In this document: in pieces, positions 43,217 through 53,007 of the stretch
Position numbering within the stretch: position 1 is the first letter of the stretch
Layout of the letters: each line of letters opens with the position of its first letter
Assembly: GCF_009296185.1 (NCBI RefSeq)
Contig: NZ_WBJR01000004.1
Location: 1-64,000 of the forward strand
Direction: 5' to 3'
Origin: Hydrogenovibrio sp. JE_KL2
GTDB lineage: Bacteria; Pseudomonadota; Gammaproteobacteria; Thiomicrospirales; Thiomicrospiraceae
Length of the DNA: 64,000 nucleotides
Made by a program: the position numbers and the translations under genes
Notes under the pieces: generated by a model
The model's input: the letters and a program-made list of their open reading frames with translations, nothing else
Databases searched by the model: none
Told to the model about the DNA's origin: nothing

Positions 43217-44384
43217 TCGGTAACAGTCGAATAAAACCACTCGCTCCGGACAAAACGCTTAACTGACTGGCAGATACATTTGGCATCGGCAATACCCCCA
43301 GTTCCGTTTTCATGACTTGAATCCACCTTGCCTTATCTAAATGAGTCGGCATCGCAGAGAGTAGTCTCTGACTGGTGGGTTTTCGCTGCCAAGGAACTTG
43401 ACCAGACAGTTTTGCCAATGCCTCAAATGCAAATAACTGAAAACTCATAAACGCCGCCAACGGGTTTCCCGGCAATGCCAGAACCCATGCGCCCTTGTGC
43501 TGACGCGCCATTGCAAAAGGTTTTGCGGGTTTCATCGACAGCTTCCAAAACCAAGATTCTTCATAGGATGCCATCACTGTCTTGATAAAGTCCTTTTGTC
43601 CTGCCGATGCGCCGCCCAATGTCAGCACCACGTCTACTTGTTGCGACCAAGTATTCAAAGCGTTGGAAACACTTTCAACATCATCAAACAACCGCACACA
43701 AGCCACCACCTCGACCGGCAAAGTCGCACACAAAGCTGCAATCTGATAACTGTTGGCATCATAGGTTTTTCCCAGACGGTAAGCTTCACCCGGCACTAAC
43801 AACTCATCTCCCGATGCCAAAATAGCCACTCTGACTTTACGAAACACCTTCACTTGATGAATGCCGACAGATGCGATCAAGCCAATATCTCTGGTAGATA
43901 TCTTATGTCCTTTTGCCAACAAAACCTGTCCTTGCTGGACATCTGATCCAACTGGTTTAACATGCCACCCTACCGCCAAATGGGCTGGTTTCAGCAATTT
44001 TTCAGTATGCTCAAAGTTTGAGTCAGACTGAACCATTGCTTCTTCAAACGGCACCACCGTGTCTAAACCTTTGGGCAATAAAGCGCCTGTCATAATTCTC
44101 ACGGCAACATTACCAGCCACTTGCTTAGGTGGTTCACCAGCATACAGACAATCGACTACTGGCAAAAAACCACCCTTTGCCTGACTGGAAAAGGCATAAC
44201 CGTCCATCGCACTTTGCGGCCAACTCGGCAAACTCAAAGGAGATGCTATGTCTTCCGCCAATACACGCCCAACCAAATCCTGCAACGGCAACATTTCCGT
44301 TTCCTGCAACGCCAGGAACTGTGCGTGAACAAATGCCTTCACTTCCTCGTACTGACTCAAGTTGTTTGGATTTTTCTGCAACAT
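43158..44384 (-). CDS. moeA: Molybdopterin molybdenumtransferase
   Basis: A 408-aa enzyme inserting molybdenum into molybdopterin. Sequence blocks ALPLQD..GRVLAEDI-like LQDLVGRVLAEDIASPLSLP, then SAMDGYAF, RIMTGALLPKGLDTVVPFE, LTLGGASAGQKDFIKTVM and ALPGNPLAAFMSFQLF define MoeA domains I-IV. It is placed next to mobA at the end of the nas operon, so its supply is matched to NasA demand. A second, housekeeping moeA may exist elsewhere. Confidence 0.95.
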   Translation of the reverse strand: MLQKNPNNLSQYEEVKAFVHAQFLALQETEMLPLQDLVGRVLAEDIASPLSLPSWPQSAMDGYAFSSQAKGGFLPVVDCLYAGEPPKQVAGNVAVRIMTGALLPKGLDTVVPFEEAMVQSDSNFEHTEKLLKPAHLAVGWHVKPVGSDVQQGQVLLAKGHKISTRDIGLIASVGIHQVKVFRKVRVAILASGDELLVPGEAYRLGKTYDANSYQIAALCATLPVEVVACVRLFDDVESVSNALNTWSQQVDVVLTLGGASAGQKDFIKTVMASYEESWFWKLSMKPAKPFAMARQHKGAWVLALPGNPLAAFMSFQLFAFEALAKLSGQVPWQRKPTSQRLLSAMPTHLDKARWIQVMKTELGVLPMPNVSASQLSVLSGASGFIRLLPNVDYHEGTSVEYWAYDCAK

Positions 44385-44420
44385 ACAAACACCTACATTA
44401 AATACTATTGAATACCGCTA

Positions 44421-44439
44421 AAAATCTGCCAGGTTGGGG
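44421..44439 (+). repeat. 19-bp interspersed motif, copy 9
   Basis: Exact AAAATCTGCCAGGTTGGGG in the short spacer between ybiB and moeA. Confidence 0.92.
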
Positions 44440-44460
44440 TACGCATCAATGCACCACAAC

Positions 44461-45450
44461 TTAGTCATTTCGCTTTTGCCAAAACTGTTTCGCTTGCACG
44501 ACTGCTTCATCAATGGATACATCTTTCATCAACATCAATGCTGAAGCCGCGCTGGCAATCACCGCACCTTCGCCATAAACATCCTCGGCTTCCCCACGCC
44601 ATAAACGCATCACATCATCCGGTTCCCAAGTTTTCGGGCGGGTTTGACGCTCAATAATGCCTTTAAACGCAATGGATTCAGGCACTTCGCTCGGATGCAA
44701 AGCTTGAGAAACAAACAAATTCGTCAATGCATCTGGACGAATTTCCGCCTCTCCGCCTTCCCCTTTGAAAACCAAATTTTTCGGCGTTGCCAACGCTTGC
44801 GCGGCGGCATGGTGTAAATTTTCCACACCCTTGTGGAAAATACCTTGGATTGCACAAGGCGCATTCAGTGGGTTCAACAACTTCACCGCCGTGTTGAATA
44901 CGGTTCTCACCCCCAACTCCGACTTTAAATGCAAAATCTCACGCAACTGCGGGGCATAAGCCGATAAGGGTAAATACACCAACGCACCTTGTGCAATATG
45001 TTGCTTGGCATCCGCCACACTGGTCGCCTCGTAAGCTCCCAAATCTTCTAAAAACGCCTGTGCATAATGACGGTTGCTAAACTGACCGTCATCACCGTGC
45101 AAACAAACTCGAAAGCCGTTTTGCACCAACAGCTTCACACTCAACAGATAGTAAGGCGGATAACGCCATTTCCCTGCATAAGACGACCAATCCAAATCAG
45201 CACTCGGCGCATCACCTTCCAACCCCAAAGCACTTCTCAAGCCTTTGACGAACCCTATCAACTCCGATGGCGTTTCGCCGTTGGCACGCATCAGCAACAG
45301 AAATGCGCCCAGCTGTTTATCGGTCACCTCTCCTGCCAATATCATTGCCAAAGCCTCCACGGCCTCCTCTTCGGTCAAAGGACGACGACTTTTCGGGCCT
45401 TTGCCTAGAATACGAAGATAGTGACTGAATGGATGATCGCTTACTGTCAT
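44461..45450 (-). CDS. ybiB: YbiB/TrpD2-type phosphoribosyltransferase-fold protein
   Basis: A 329-aa protein of the TrpD2 (YbiB) family. It has the anthranilate phosphoribosyltransferase fold but is described in E. coli as a nucleic-acid-binding protein. N-terminal helical bundle RPLTEEEAVEALAMILAGEV and LLLMRANGETPSELIGFVKG; the glycine loop of true TrpD is altered. Gene order cysG-ybiB is common next to nas loci (inferred from general knowledge). Its task in nitrate assimilation is unknown. It lies two bases after cysG. Confidence 0.82.
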   Translation of the reverse strand: MTVSDHPFSHYLRILGKGPKSRRPLTEEEAVEALAMILAGEVTDKQLGAFLLLMRANGETPSELIGFVKGLRSALGLEGDAPSADLDWSSYAGKWRYPPYYLLSVKLLVQNGFRVCLHGDDGQFSNRHYAQAFLEDLGAYEATSVADAKQHIAQGALVYLPLSAYAPQLREILHLKSELGVRTVFNTAVKLLNPLNAPCAIQGIFHKGVENLHHAAAQALATPKNLVFKGEGGEAEIRPDALTNLFVSQALHPSEVPESIAFKGIIERQTRPKTWEPDDVMRLWRGEAEDVYGEGAVIASAASALMLMKDVSIDEAVVQAKQFWQKRND

Positions 45451-45452
45451 CT

Positions 45453-46907
45453 TTAAACCGCTATCTTATGAAGAGGCATGCTTTGCTCTGTCTGTTGCAC
45501 AAAACGCTTAGCATTCTGGATGCGCTCACGCACCTTGACGACTTCCCCCACCACCAACAGTGCCGGTGGTTTAATCGCTTGCTTGGCGATGGTTTCCGTC
45601 AACTTACCAAGAGAACTCACCGTCACCTTCTGATCAACACGCGTACCACGTTCGATAATCGCTGCTGGCGTATCTGGATTCATGCCGTGCGCAATCAAAC
45701 CTGCTTGGATTTTTGGTGCATTCTTGATTCCCATATAGAAAACCATGGTGTCACCAGAATGTGCCAATCGACCATAATCTATAGCACCTCCCCCTTCTTG
45801 CTGATGCCCGGTCACCAACGCCACTGACTGCGAAAACTCACGATGCGTCAAAGGGAAATCCGCATAGGCAGCACACCCTGCCGCCGCAGTAATGCCGGGC
45901 ACCACTTGATAAGCCACCCCAGCTTTCGCCAAAACTTCGATCTCTTCTCCGCCGCGCCCGAAGATATAAGGGTCTCCCCCTTTCAAACGCGCCACCTTTT
46001 TGCCTTGCTTGGCATACTCAACCAACATGCGGCAAATGTCTTCTTGCGGTACTGCGTGATGTTTGGATTTTTTACCGACATAAACGCGCTCAGCTTCTCG
46101 ACGCGCCATGTCAACAATCTCTGGAGAAACCAAACGGTCATACAACACCACATCCGCCTGTTGCAACAATCTCTGTGCCTTGAAGGTCATTAATTCAGGA
46201 TCCCCCGGCCCTGCACCGATCACATAGACTTCACCCGCCGCAGCCTCTTCAAAGCTGTCTGCCTGCTCAAGTTTTTTCTCCAGCATAGCTTCTGCCTCAC
46301 CGTCTAATCCATGCACGGCTTTATCGATAAACAAGCCATCCAGCAAACTTTCCCAAAATACCTTACGACCCTCAATGGAAGCTATCGCAGCTTTAACCTT
46401 GCCGCGATAACGTCCGACTAAATCTGTCAATCGACCAAACCCATGAGGAATCATCGCTTCCAATTTGGCTTTCATCACTCTCGCCAACACCGGAGAACGA
46501 CCGCCGGTTGAAATCGCAATGGTCATCGGCGCTCTATCGACAATCGCCGGTAGAATGAAGTCGCAGTATTCAGTTTGATCCGCCACATTCACGGGAATAC
46601 CGGTTGCCTGACAATACTCATAAACCGCAATATTCACCGCTTGATTATCGGTTGCGGAAATCACCAGTTTCGGCAACTGCGCACCGAACACTTCTGCCAT
46701 CACCTTCGGACTAAAAACACCTTGATGCCAAGTCACTTTGTTTTGGTTCAAAAAAGACTGCATCTCAGACTTTAAGGTTGGCGCAATCACCGTTACCTGT
46801 GCACCGGATTGAATAAACAAATCCGCTTTGCGCGCTGCCACCACACCACCACCAACAATCAGGCAAGGCTGCTGTTTAATATTCATGAAAATCGGTAAGT
46901 AATCCAT
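45453..46907 (-). CDS. cysG: Siroheme synthase CysG (fused)
   Basis: A 484-aa trifunctional enzyme. The N-terminal dehydrogenase/ferrochelatase domain has LIVGGGVVAARKADLFIQSG and STGGRSPVLARVMKAKLE. The C-terminal SAM uroporphyrinogen methyltransferase domain has YVIGAGPGDPELMTFKAQRL, RLKGGDPYIFGRGGEE and VVPGITAAAGCAAYADFPLT. It supplies siroheme to NirB, encoded upstream in the same locus. Twenty-one bases separate it from nasA. Confidence 0.96.
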   Translation of the reverse strand: MDYLPIFMNIKQQPCLIVGGGVVAARKADLFIQSGAQVTVIAPTLKSEMQSFLNQNKVTWHQGVFSPKVMAEVFGAQLPKLVISATDNQAVNIAVYEYCQATGIPVNVADQTEYCDFILPAIVDRAPMTIAISTGGRSPVLARVMKAKLEAMIPHGFGRLTDLVGRYRGKVKAAIASIEGRKVFWESLLDGLFIDKAVHGLDGEAEAMLEKKLEQADSFEEAAAGEVYVIGAGPGDPELMTFKAQRLLQQADVVLYDRLVSPEIVDMARREAERVYVGKKSKHHAVPQEDICRMLVEYAKQGKKVARLKGGDPYIFGRGGEEIEVLAKAGVAYQVVPGITAAAGCAAYADFPLTHREFSQSVALVTGHQQEGGGAIDYGRLAHSGDTMVFYMGIKNAPKIQAGLIAHGMNPDTPAAIIERGTRVDQKVTVSSLGKLTETIAKQAIKPPALLVVGEVVKVRERIQNAKRFVQQTEQSMPLHKIAV

Positions 46908-46927
46908 ATCACACCTCCAACGACCGG

Positions 46928-49738
46928 TTAAACCAACTCGGTCACTTCCATTAAAGTTTCTTGTAAAATTTCTTGTAGTTCAGGCACACAACTGCCGCAG
47001 TTGGTTCCCGCTTTTAATGCCTGACCAATGGCTTCCACCGAGGTCAGATGATCGTTTTGTATGGCTTCGACAATGGTGTTGAAACCGACACTGAAGCAAG
47101 AGCAGATAATCTTGCCGACATCCTTCGCACCACTGGCTTTTCCTGCCAGTAGACTTCTTCTTGCCATTGATGCCAGTTCCTCCTGCTCGAACAACATGCC
47201 CAACCAATCGCGACTTAGCAACGGCCAAGGTTTACCCGTTGAGGCGCTTTCCTTATCCACCGGCGCAATAAACATCACCGCTTGCAGACGGTTGTCCGAC
47301 AAACACGCCAGACGGATTTGCTTACGGTTGGCATCTTCATATTCCATCCAATCCAACTCGTCGATTTGTTTGTCATGGCTCAGTTCGGACTGCATCAAAA
47401 GAGCTTGAAAAGCCTGCAAATTACTTTGCAAATCAAAGTTACCCGCCAACTCGTAGCGATAGAATTCCTGCCCCTTGATCTTCACCCAGTAAAGTTCGTC
47501 ACAAGCATTGGTTGCTCGCATCAACTGGGCAGTGATCTCTGACATATCCATGGCGACTCGGCTTAATACCACTGCCTGCCAACGGGTGTCGAACGCTTCA
47601 ACTTTTACCACTGAATGCTTGGATTCAGGTTGGCCGGACATGGGGTCGACGTTCGGCGCCACCAGGATATCGACCTTGCCATGACTGGTGTATTGATTGG
47701 TCCAGTGCATTGGCGCAAACACTTCTTTTGGTCTTTGCGCATCGTTGATTTCTACACGCCCGATAAACACACCCAGCTCGTTGGATGCTCTTACCAGTCC
47801 ATCCTTTTGCAAACCAAGTGCCTGTGCATCCATGGGGTTCAAAGACAAGTAGGGTTCATCTCGGTGAGCCATCAATTTTCCGGTTTTGGCGGTACGGGTC
47901 ATGGTGTGCCATTGGTCACGAATACGCCCGGTATTGAAGACAAAAGGCTTGTCTTTAGTTGGCAGACTCTTTGGCGGCATTGGCGTAATCGGAATCAAGC
48001 GCGCTTTACGGTTTGGAGTAAAAAATAAACCGTCTTCAAACATTCTTTTGGTGCCTTGAGGATTGCCTTGTGCATCTTTCGTCACCACAGGCCACTGGAT
48101 AGGATTCAAATCAAGGTAATCTTCTTCGCTTAAACCCACCAAAGCAGACAAGTTAAAATCACGTAAAGATTGTCCTGCACCAGACCCATTTTCAAAGGCC
48201 GATAAACGTGCATGCTCATCAAAGATGTCTGCCGGAGAGGCATAATCGAACGCTGAGGCGAAGCCCATACGTTTTGCCACTTCGCAAATCAACCACCAAT
48301 CGGCTCTTGCCAAGTCTGGACCTTGCATGAATTGACGTTGAATAGAGATGGTACGGTCTGAGTTGGTAACGGAACCTGATGTTTCCCCCCAAGTCAGTGC
48401 CGGCAGCAGAATATCGGCAACCTCGGTGGTATCGGTACTTTGCATACAATCTGAGACCACCACCGTTTCGCAAGCTTGAAGTGCCGCCTTGACCGCATCG
48501 GCGTTCGGCATGGAAACGGCTGGGTTGGTGTTCATAATCCAAATCGCTTTAATCTTGCCGTCCGCCACGGCTTGGAACATATCCACCGCTTTCAGGCCTT
48601 CTCGCTTCGCCATGTTCGACGCCTGCCAAAACCGAGCAACACGGTCGGCGTTTTCAGCCTGAGTGAAATCCATATGCGCCGCCATCTGATTTGCCAAACC
48701 ACCGACTTCACGCCCACCCATCGCATTCGGTTGCCCAGTAATGGAAAAAGGCCCTGCCCCTTCATAACCTATTTTGCCGCCCGCCAAATGACAGTTGATG
48801 ATGGCATTGGATTTATCCACCCCACTGCTGGATTGATTCACGCCTTGCGAATAAAACGTCACCACCTTGCGATTCTCTGCAAACCAAACAAACCATTGCG
48901 CCAAATCCTGTTCACTGACATCACACTGCTCGGCAACTGAAGCAATACCGTTTTGTTCGCTGGCTGCCGCCAACGCCTCCTCAAAACCTTCTGTGAAGTG
49001 CTTGATATAATCGGCATCCACTGCGTCAGTGGACACCAGATAATTCAACAAACCATTGAACAAAGCGGCATCCGTCCCCGGACGTACAGCCAAGTGAATA
49101 TCGGCAATGTCACAAGTCGCGGTACGACGTGGATCAACCACCACCACTTTCATATCTGGGTTGGCTTTTTTCGCCGCGGCGATGCGTTGATAGACAATGG
49201 GGTGCGCCCAAGCGGCATTGGAGCCGACCAGCGTAATCACATCTGCCTGCTCCAAATCTTCATAACTACATGGCACCGTATCCGAACCGAATGCACGCTT
49301 ATAACCCACCACAGCAGACGCCATGCACAAGCGGGAATTGGTGTCGATGTTTGAGGTGCCGATAAAGCCTTTCATCAACTTATTGGCAACGTAGTAATCC
49401 TCGGTCAGCAACTGCCCTGAAACATAAAACGCCACGCTGTCAGGGCCATGCTCGGCAATTGTCTTTTGAAAACGTGAGGCCACTTCTGTCAAAGCGGTTT
49501 CCCAATCGACCACTTCACCGTTAATTTGCGGTGCCAGCATTCTGCCTTCAAAGTCCAGCGTTTCGCCCGTGGCCGAACCTTTGACACACAAGCGCCCAAA
49601 GTTGGCAGGGTGCAGCTTGTCGCCAACGACTTTCACTTTGCCCAGTGTCGATGTCGGCGTGACATCAATGCCGCAACCAACGCCACAATAAGGGCAGGTG
49701 GTTTTGATGGTGTTTGGCTTTTGTTCAGCGGATTGCAT
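46928..49738 (-). CDS. nasA: Assimilatory nitrate reductase catalytic subunit
   Basis: A 936-aa cytoplasmic Mo-bisMGD enzyme reducing nitrate to nitrite. N-terminal [4Fe-4S] cysteines in TCPYCGVGCGIDV and RLCVKG; no TAT signal, as expected for an assimilatory enzyme. Molybdopterin domain features include YVSGQLLTEDYYVANKLMKG and FSITGQPNAMGGREVGGLAN. The C-terminal ~60 residues form a BFD-like [2Fe-2S] domain (IICSCFSVGF...TNCGSCVPEL), present in one NasA subgroup. Its own leader with hexaloop hairpin and terminator lies just upstream. Electrons probably come from the flavoprotein at 53008-54276. Confidence 0.96.
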   Translation of the reverse strand: MQSAEQKPNTIKTTCPYCGVGCGIDVTPTSTLGKVKVVGDKLHPANFGRLCVKGSATGETLDFEGRMLAPQINGEVVDWETALTEVASRFQKTIAEHGPDSVAFYVSGQLLTEDYYVANKLMKGFIGTSNIDTNSRLCMASAVVGYKRAFGSDTVPCSYEDLEQADVITLVGSNAAWAHPIVYQRIAAAKKANPDMKVVVVDPRRTATCDIADIHLAVRPGTDAALFNGLLNYLVSTDAVDADYIKHFTEGFEEALAAASEQNGIASVAEQCDVSEQDLAQWFVWFAENRKVVTFYSQGVNQSSSGVDKSNAIINCHLAGGKIGYEGAGPFSITGQPNAMGGREVGGLANQMAAHMDFTQAENADRVARFWQASNMAKREGLKAVDMFQAVADGKIKAIWIMNTNPAVSMPNADAVKAALQACETVVVSDCMQSTDTTEVADILLPALTWGETSGSVTNSDRTISIQRQFMQGPDLARADWWLICEVAKRMGFASAFDYASPADIFDEHARLSAFENGSGAGQSLRDFNLSALVGLSEEDYLDLNPIQWPVVTKDAQGNPQGTKRMFEDGLFFTPNRKARLIPITPMPPKSLPTKDKPFVFNTGRIRDQWHTMTRTAKTGKLMAHRDEPYLSLNPMDAQALGLQKDGLVRASNELGVFIGRVEINDAQRPKEVFAPMHWTNQYTSHGKVDILVAPNVDPMSGQPESKHSVVKVEAFDTRWQAVVLSRVAMDMSEITAQLMRATNACDELYWVKIKGQEFYRYELAGNFDLQSNLQAFQALLMQSELSHDKQIDELDWMEYEDANRKQIRLACLSDNRLQAVMFIAPVDKESASTGKPWPLLSRDWLGMLFEQEELASMARRSLLAGKASGAKDVGKIICSCFSVGFNTIVEAIQNDHLTSVEAIGQALKAGTNCGSCVPELQEILQETLMEVTELV

Positions 49739-49803
49739 TGTTCAAATTTTCCTTTGGCATCCGTTCCGCGCCTCTTTTCAAAATTTCAGAAGCCCTAAAA
49801 CGC

Positions 49804-49847
49804 AAAAAGGCCCACCTGGCCTTTCGACCAAGTGAGCCTCATAACTC
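49804..49847 (-). ncRNA. NasT-type antiterminator leader of nasA
   Basis: On the minus strand GAGT-TATGAG-GCTC (49834-49847) forms a stem with a six-base loop having G at position 4. Its 3' arm is the start of an intrinsic terminator, GGCTCACTTGG pairing with CCAGGTGGGCC and followed by five T (A-run 49804-49808). The two structures exclude each other, the layout of ANTAR-controlled leaders such as nasF of Klebsiella. Loop position 1 is U here instead of the usual A. Confidence 0.75.
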
Positions 49848-49870
49848 AACTATTAACTATGTTTAATATT

Positions 49871-49885
49871 AGCTGGATGTATTCC
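49871..49885 (-). promoter_or_regulatory. Sigma-54-like promoter of nasA unit
   Basis: Minus strand TGG-AATACATCCA-GCT: GG and GC separated by exactly 10 bases. A TTGGTGCA (NtrC-like) half-site is at 49984-49991, about 99 bases upstream of the GG. Confidence 0.5.
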
Positions 49886-49983
49886 AGTTACAGACAAACA
49901 CTTTACTTTCAATAATTTAGCGTATTTTTCATACTAAATAGCGTTGCCTTTTTAAGTCGCAAAAATCCCCAAAATACAACTTT

Positions 49984-49991
49984 TGCACCAA
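49984..49991 (-). promoter_or_regulatory. NtrC-like box upstream of nasA
   Basis: Minus strand TTGGTGCA, a half of the NtrC operator consensus, located just past the nirD stop and about 100 bases upstream of the nasA -24 element. Confidence 0.45.
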
Positions 49992-50014
49992 GTCAGCGCT
50001 CATTTTGATAACAA

Positions 50015-50338
50015 TCAACTGACGGCGACTTCTACTGTTTCACCCACCACTCTCGCAGGATAGACTGAAATCGCAATCCCTTCCTTGTCCAAACATTGAC
50101 CGCTTATCAAGCTGTAATGCTCTTTGTGCAGGGGAGATGCTACCGTCAACTCGCCTTGGCGGTCACCTGTCATACCACGAGACATGACATTGGCTTGCCC
50201 CAAAGGGTCATAGTTATCAATGGCATAAACTTGCCCGTCGATATAGAACAATGCGACTTGCTTGTTATTCACCAATGCCGCAACACCGGCATCCTTCACC
50301 AAGTCGTTTACCGAACATACTTGTAAAAACTCGCTCAT
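50015..50338 (-). CDS. nirD: Assimilatory nitrite reductase small subunit
   Basis: A 107-aa Rieske-fold subunit of NADH-nitrite reductase. VALFYIDGQVYAIDNYDPLG and SPLHKEHYSLISGQCLD match NirD. Like other NirD proteins it lacks the CxH/CxxH cluster ligands of true Rieske proteins. It follows nirB after a 90-base spacer that contains an inverted pair of 19-bp motifs. Confidence 0.93.
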   Translation of the reverse strand: MSEFLQVCSVNDLVKDAGVAALVNNKQVALFYIDGQVYAIDNYDPLGQANVMSRGMTGDRQGELTVASPLHKEHYSLISGQCLDKEGIAISVYPARVVGETVEVAVS

Positions 50339-50368
50339 TTCTTATTCCTATACTTTGCTGTTTCGCAC

Positions 50369-50420
50369 CCCCAACCTGGTAGATTTTGAGGCTTTGTCAC
50401 AAAAATCTGCCAGGTTGGGT
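50369..50420. repeat. Inverted pair of 19-bp motifs forming a hairpin (copies 10 and 11)
   Basis: Minus-oriented copy at 50369-50387 (A variant) and plus-oriented copy at 50402-50420 (G variant, last base T), 14 bases apart. Eighteen bases can pair with a single mismatch (C-A on the nirBD RNA strand, G-U on the other). No T-run follows. It sits between nirB and nirD within one operon. Confidence 0.9.
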
Positions 50421-50428
50421 AATGGGTC

Positions 50429-52996
50429 TTAAACCAGTTCTTTGACTTGAACGGCGATACCTTCCAATTTGTCCGCTTCGTTTGCAGGGCGGATTTGGCC
50501 GCGCTCAAGGACAAACAACTGCTCCGCTTTCTCTTCACTATTGACGAAAGAACGGAATCGCTTGCGATACTCATCCGACTCAATGGCACGTTTCCAGTCA
50601 CACTCATAGGTGTCTCTGATACCTGCCATTTGCGCTTCCAAAGCAGCCCCAATGCCCAATGAATCTTCAATCACCACTTTACGCAGATAATCCAAGCCAC
50701 CTTCCAGATTTTCCATCCAAACTGAGGTACGTTGCAGTCTGTCCGCTGTTTTGACGTAGAACATCAATAAACGATCGACATACTTGAAGACGTCTTCTTT
50801 GCTCAAATCCGTTGCGAACAAGCCGGCGTGACGAGGTTTCATGCCGCCGTTTCCACAGACATACAGATTCCAACCATTTTCGGTCGCGATCACACCAATA
50901 TCCTTCGCCTGAGCTTCGGCACACTCACGGGTACAGCCTGAAACGCCCATCTTGATTTTGTGCGGCGAGCGTAATCCTTTGTAACGATTTTCCATATCAA
51001 TCGCCATGGTGACAGAATCATCCACCCCAAAACGACACCAAGTCGAACCGACACAAGACTTCACCGTACGCAAAGCTTTTGCATAGGCTTGCCCAGACTC
51101 GAATCCGGCATCTATCAGAGTTTTCCAGATATCCGGTAAATCGTTCATCTGCGCACCGAACAACACGATGCGCTGACCGCCGTTGACCTTGGTGTATAGC
51201 TTGTATTGCTTTGCAACTTCGCCCAACACAATCAATTTGTCAGGGGTGATTTCCCCGCCCGGTACACGCGGAATCACCGAGTAGGTACCGTCTTTTTGCA
51301 TGTTGCCTAGGTAGTTGTCATTGGTATCCTGAAGAGGAATCTTGTCAGACTCCAATGCATAGCTGTTCCATAGCGAGGCAAAGATGCTACCCGCCGCTTG
51401 TTTACAAACCGGACAACCATGCCCTTTACCATGCTTTGTTAGCAAGGTATCGAAACTGTGGATTTCCTCTACCTGACACAAGTGATACAACTCTTGTCGG
51501 GTATAGGCAAAGTGCTCACAAATATCGGTATTCACTTCAACACCGCGTTTGGTCAATTCGGCATTCAAGACATTGGTGACCAACTGGGTACAACCGCCAC
51601 ACCCGGTACAGGCTTGGGTGGATGATTTGATATCTGCCAGCGTTTGACAACCGGCATCCACGGCTTGAATAACATCGCCTTTGCTGACGGCATAGCAGGA
51701 GCAAAGCTGTGCAGTTTCCGGCAAGGCATCCGGGCCAAACAGTTCAGAGGCACTGCCATCACGGTTCGGCAGTATCAATGCATCTGGGTGTTCGGGTAGC
51801 GCCATGTCGTTCAACATCAGCTGCAGCAGATTACCGAAGTCTTCAGCATCCCCTACCAACACCGCACCCAATAGTTTTTTGCCATCCGGCGTGACGACGA
51901 TTTTCTTATAGATTTCTTCAGGTCCATTTTCGTAAAGATAAGACAAGGCATTTTCGTCATTACCATGCGGATCACCAATAGAAGCGACATCCACGCCCAT
52001 CAATTTCAATTTGGTACTCATGTCCGCGCCGGTAAAGGCGTTTTGCTTGAGATTCAATTGATCGACCACCACTTGCGCCATGGCATAGCCCGGTGCCACC
52101 AAACCGTAAATCATGCCTTCGTGTAACGCGCATTCGCCAATGGCATAAATCAACGGGTCAGACGTCTGGCAAAGGTCATTGATGACAATCCCGCCGCGAG
52201 CGCCCATTTCCAAACCACATTGTTTCGCCAATTCATCACGTGGACGAATCCCAGCCGAGAACAACACAATATCCGTTTCCAAAGATTCGCCATCAGCGAA
52301 CTCCATGCGGTTCAAAGCTTCTTCACCATCCACAATCTGCTGAGTCGCTTTACTGGTATGAACTTTCACACCCAGATTTTCAATCTTTCGCTTAAGTAAT
52401 GCCGCGCCCCCTTCATCCAACTGCACTGGCATCAAACGAGGGGCGAACTCGACAACATGGGTTTCCAGTCCTAAATCTTTAAGTGCTTTAGCGGCTTCCA
52501 ATCCAAGCAGACCACCGCCGACGACAACACCTGTTTTGCTCTTTGACGCCATGGATTGAATCGCATCCAAATCTTCAATGGTACGGTAGACCAGACAACC
52601 GTCGCGGTTATTGCCATCAATCGGCGGTACAAAAGGATAAGACCCGGTTGCCAATACCAAACGGTCATAAGACAGAGTTTGGCCTTTTTCAGAGGTCACC
52701 GTTTTCGCTTCTCTATCAATGCCGACAATCTTGTCGCCCAAGATGATGTTCACACCATGTTCTTCATAGAAACCGGCAGGTACCAAGCAAAGGTCTTCTG
52801 CCGTTTTGCCAGAAAAATAGGAAGACAAATAAACACGGTCATACGCCAATCGGCTCTCTTCACCAAACACCGTCACGTCGTAGTTTTGATAGGCTTCGCT
52901 TTTCACCAGTTTCTCTATGAAACTGTGGCCTACCATGCCGTTTCCGACCACGATTACTTTGGTTTTATTTGCATTATTCATCTCTACAACGCTCAT
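50429..52996 (-). CDS. nirB: Assimilatory nitrite reductase large subunit
   Basis: About 855 aa. It reduces nitrite to ammonium with NAD(P)H. FAD domain: KVIVVGNGMVGHSFIEKL at N-terminus and GVVVGGGLLGLEAAKALKDL. BFD-type [2Fe-2S] domain: LCSCYAVSKGDVIQA and ACTGCGGCTQLV. C-terminal siroheme/[4Fe-4S] domain: CVGSTWCRFGVDDSV and MGVSGCTRECAEAQAKDIGV carry the four cysteines. Three in-frame starts exist; ATG at 52996 is 6 bases after GGGGTG. The gene lies eleven bases after the flavoprotein gene. nirD follows. Confidence 0.96.
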   Translation of the reverse strand: MSVVEMNNANKTKVIVVGNGMVGHSFIEKLVKSEAYQNYDVTVFGEESRLAYDRVYLSSYFSGKTAEDLCLVPAGFYEEHGVNIILGDKIVGIDREAKTVTSEKGQTLSYDRLVLATGSYPFVPPIDGNNRDGCLVYRTIEDLDAIQSMASKSKTGVVVGGGLLGLEAAKALKDLGLETHVVEFAPRLMPVQLDEGGAALLKRKIENLGVKVHTSKATQQIVDGEEALNRMEFADGESLETDIVLFSAGIRPRDELAKQCGLEMGARGGIVINDLCQTSDPLIYAIGECALHEGMIYGLVAPGYAMAQVVVDQLNLKQNAFTGADMSTKLKLMGVDVASIGDPHGNDENALSYLYENGPEEIYKKIVVTPDGKKLLGAVLVGDAEDFGNLLQLMLNDMALPEHPDALILPNRDGSASELFGPDALPETAQLCSCYAVSKGDVIQAVDAGCQTLADIKSSTQACTGCGGCTQLVTNVLNAELTKRGVEVNTDICEHFAYTRQELYHLCQVEEIHSFDTLLTKHGKGHGCPVCKQAAGSIFASLWNSYALESDKIPLQDTNDNYLGNMQKDGTYSVIPRVPGGEITPDKLIVLGEVAKQYKLYTKVNGGQRIVLFGAQMNDLPDIWKTLIDAGFESGQAYAKALRTVKSCVGSTWCRFGVDDSVTMAIDMENRYKGLRSPHKIKMGVSGCTRECAEAQAKDIGVIATENGWNLYVCGNGGMKPRHAGLFATDLSKEDVFKYVDRLLMFYVKTADRLQRTSVWMENLEGGLDYLRKVVIEDSLGIGAALEAQMAGIRDTYECDWKRAIESDEYRKRFRSFVNSEEKAEQLFVLERGQIRPANEADKLEGIAVQVKELV

Positions 52997-53007
52997 CTGC
53001 ACACCCC

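Noticed and set aside
46928-49738. NasA as a respiratory (Nap/Nar) or formate dehydrogenase enzyme
   Set aside because: No TAT signal, a C-terminal BFD-like domain, and direct linkage to nirBD, cysG and nrt genes favour the assimilatory enzyme.
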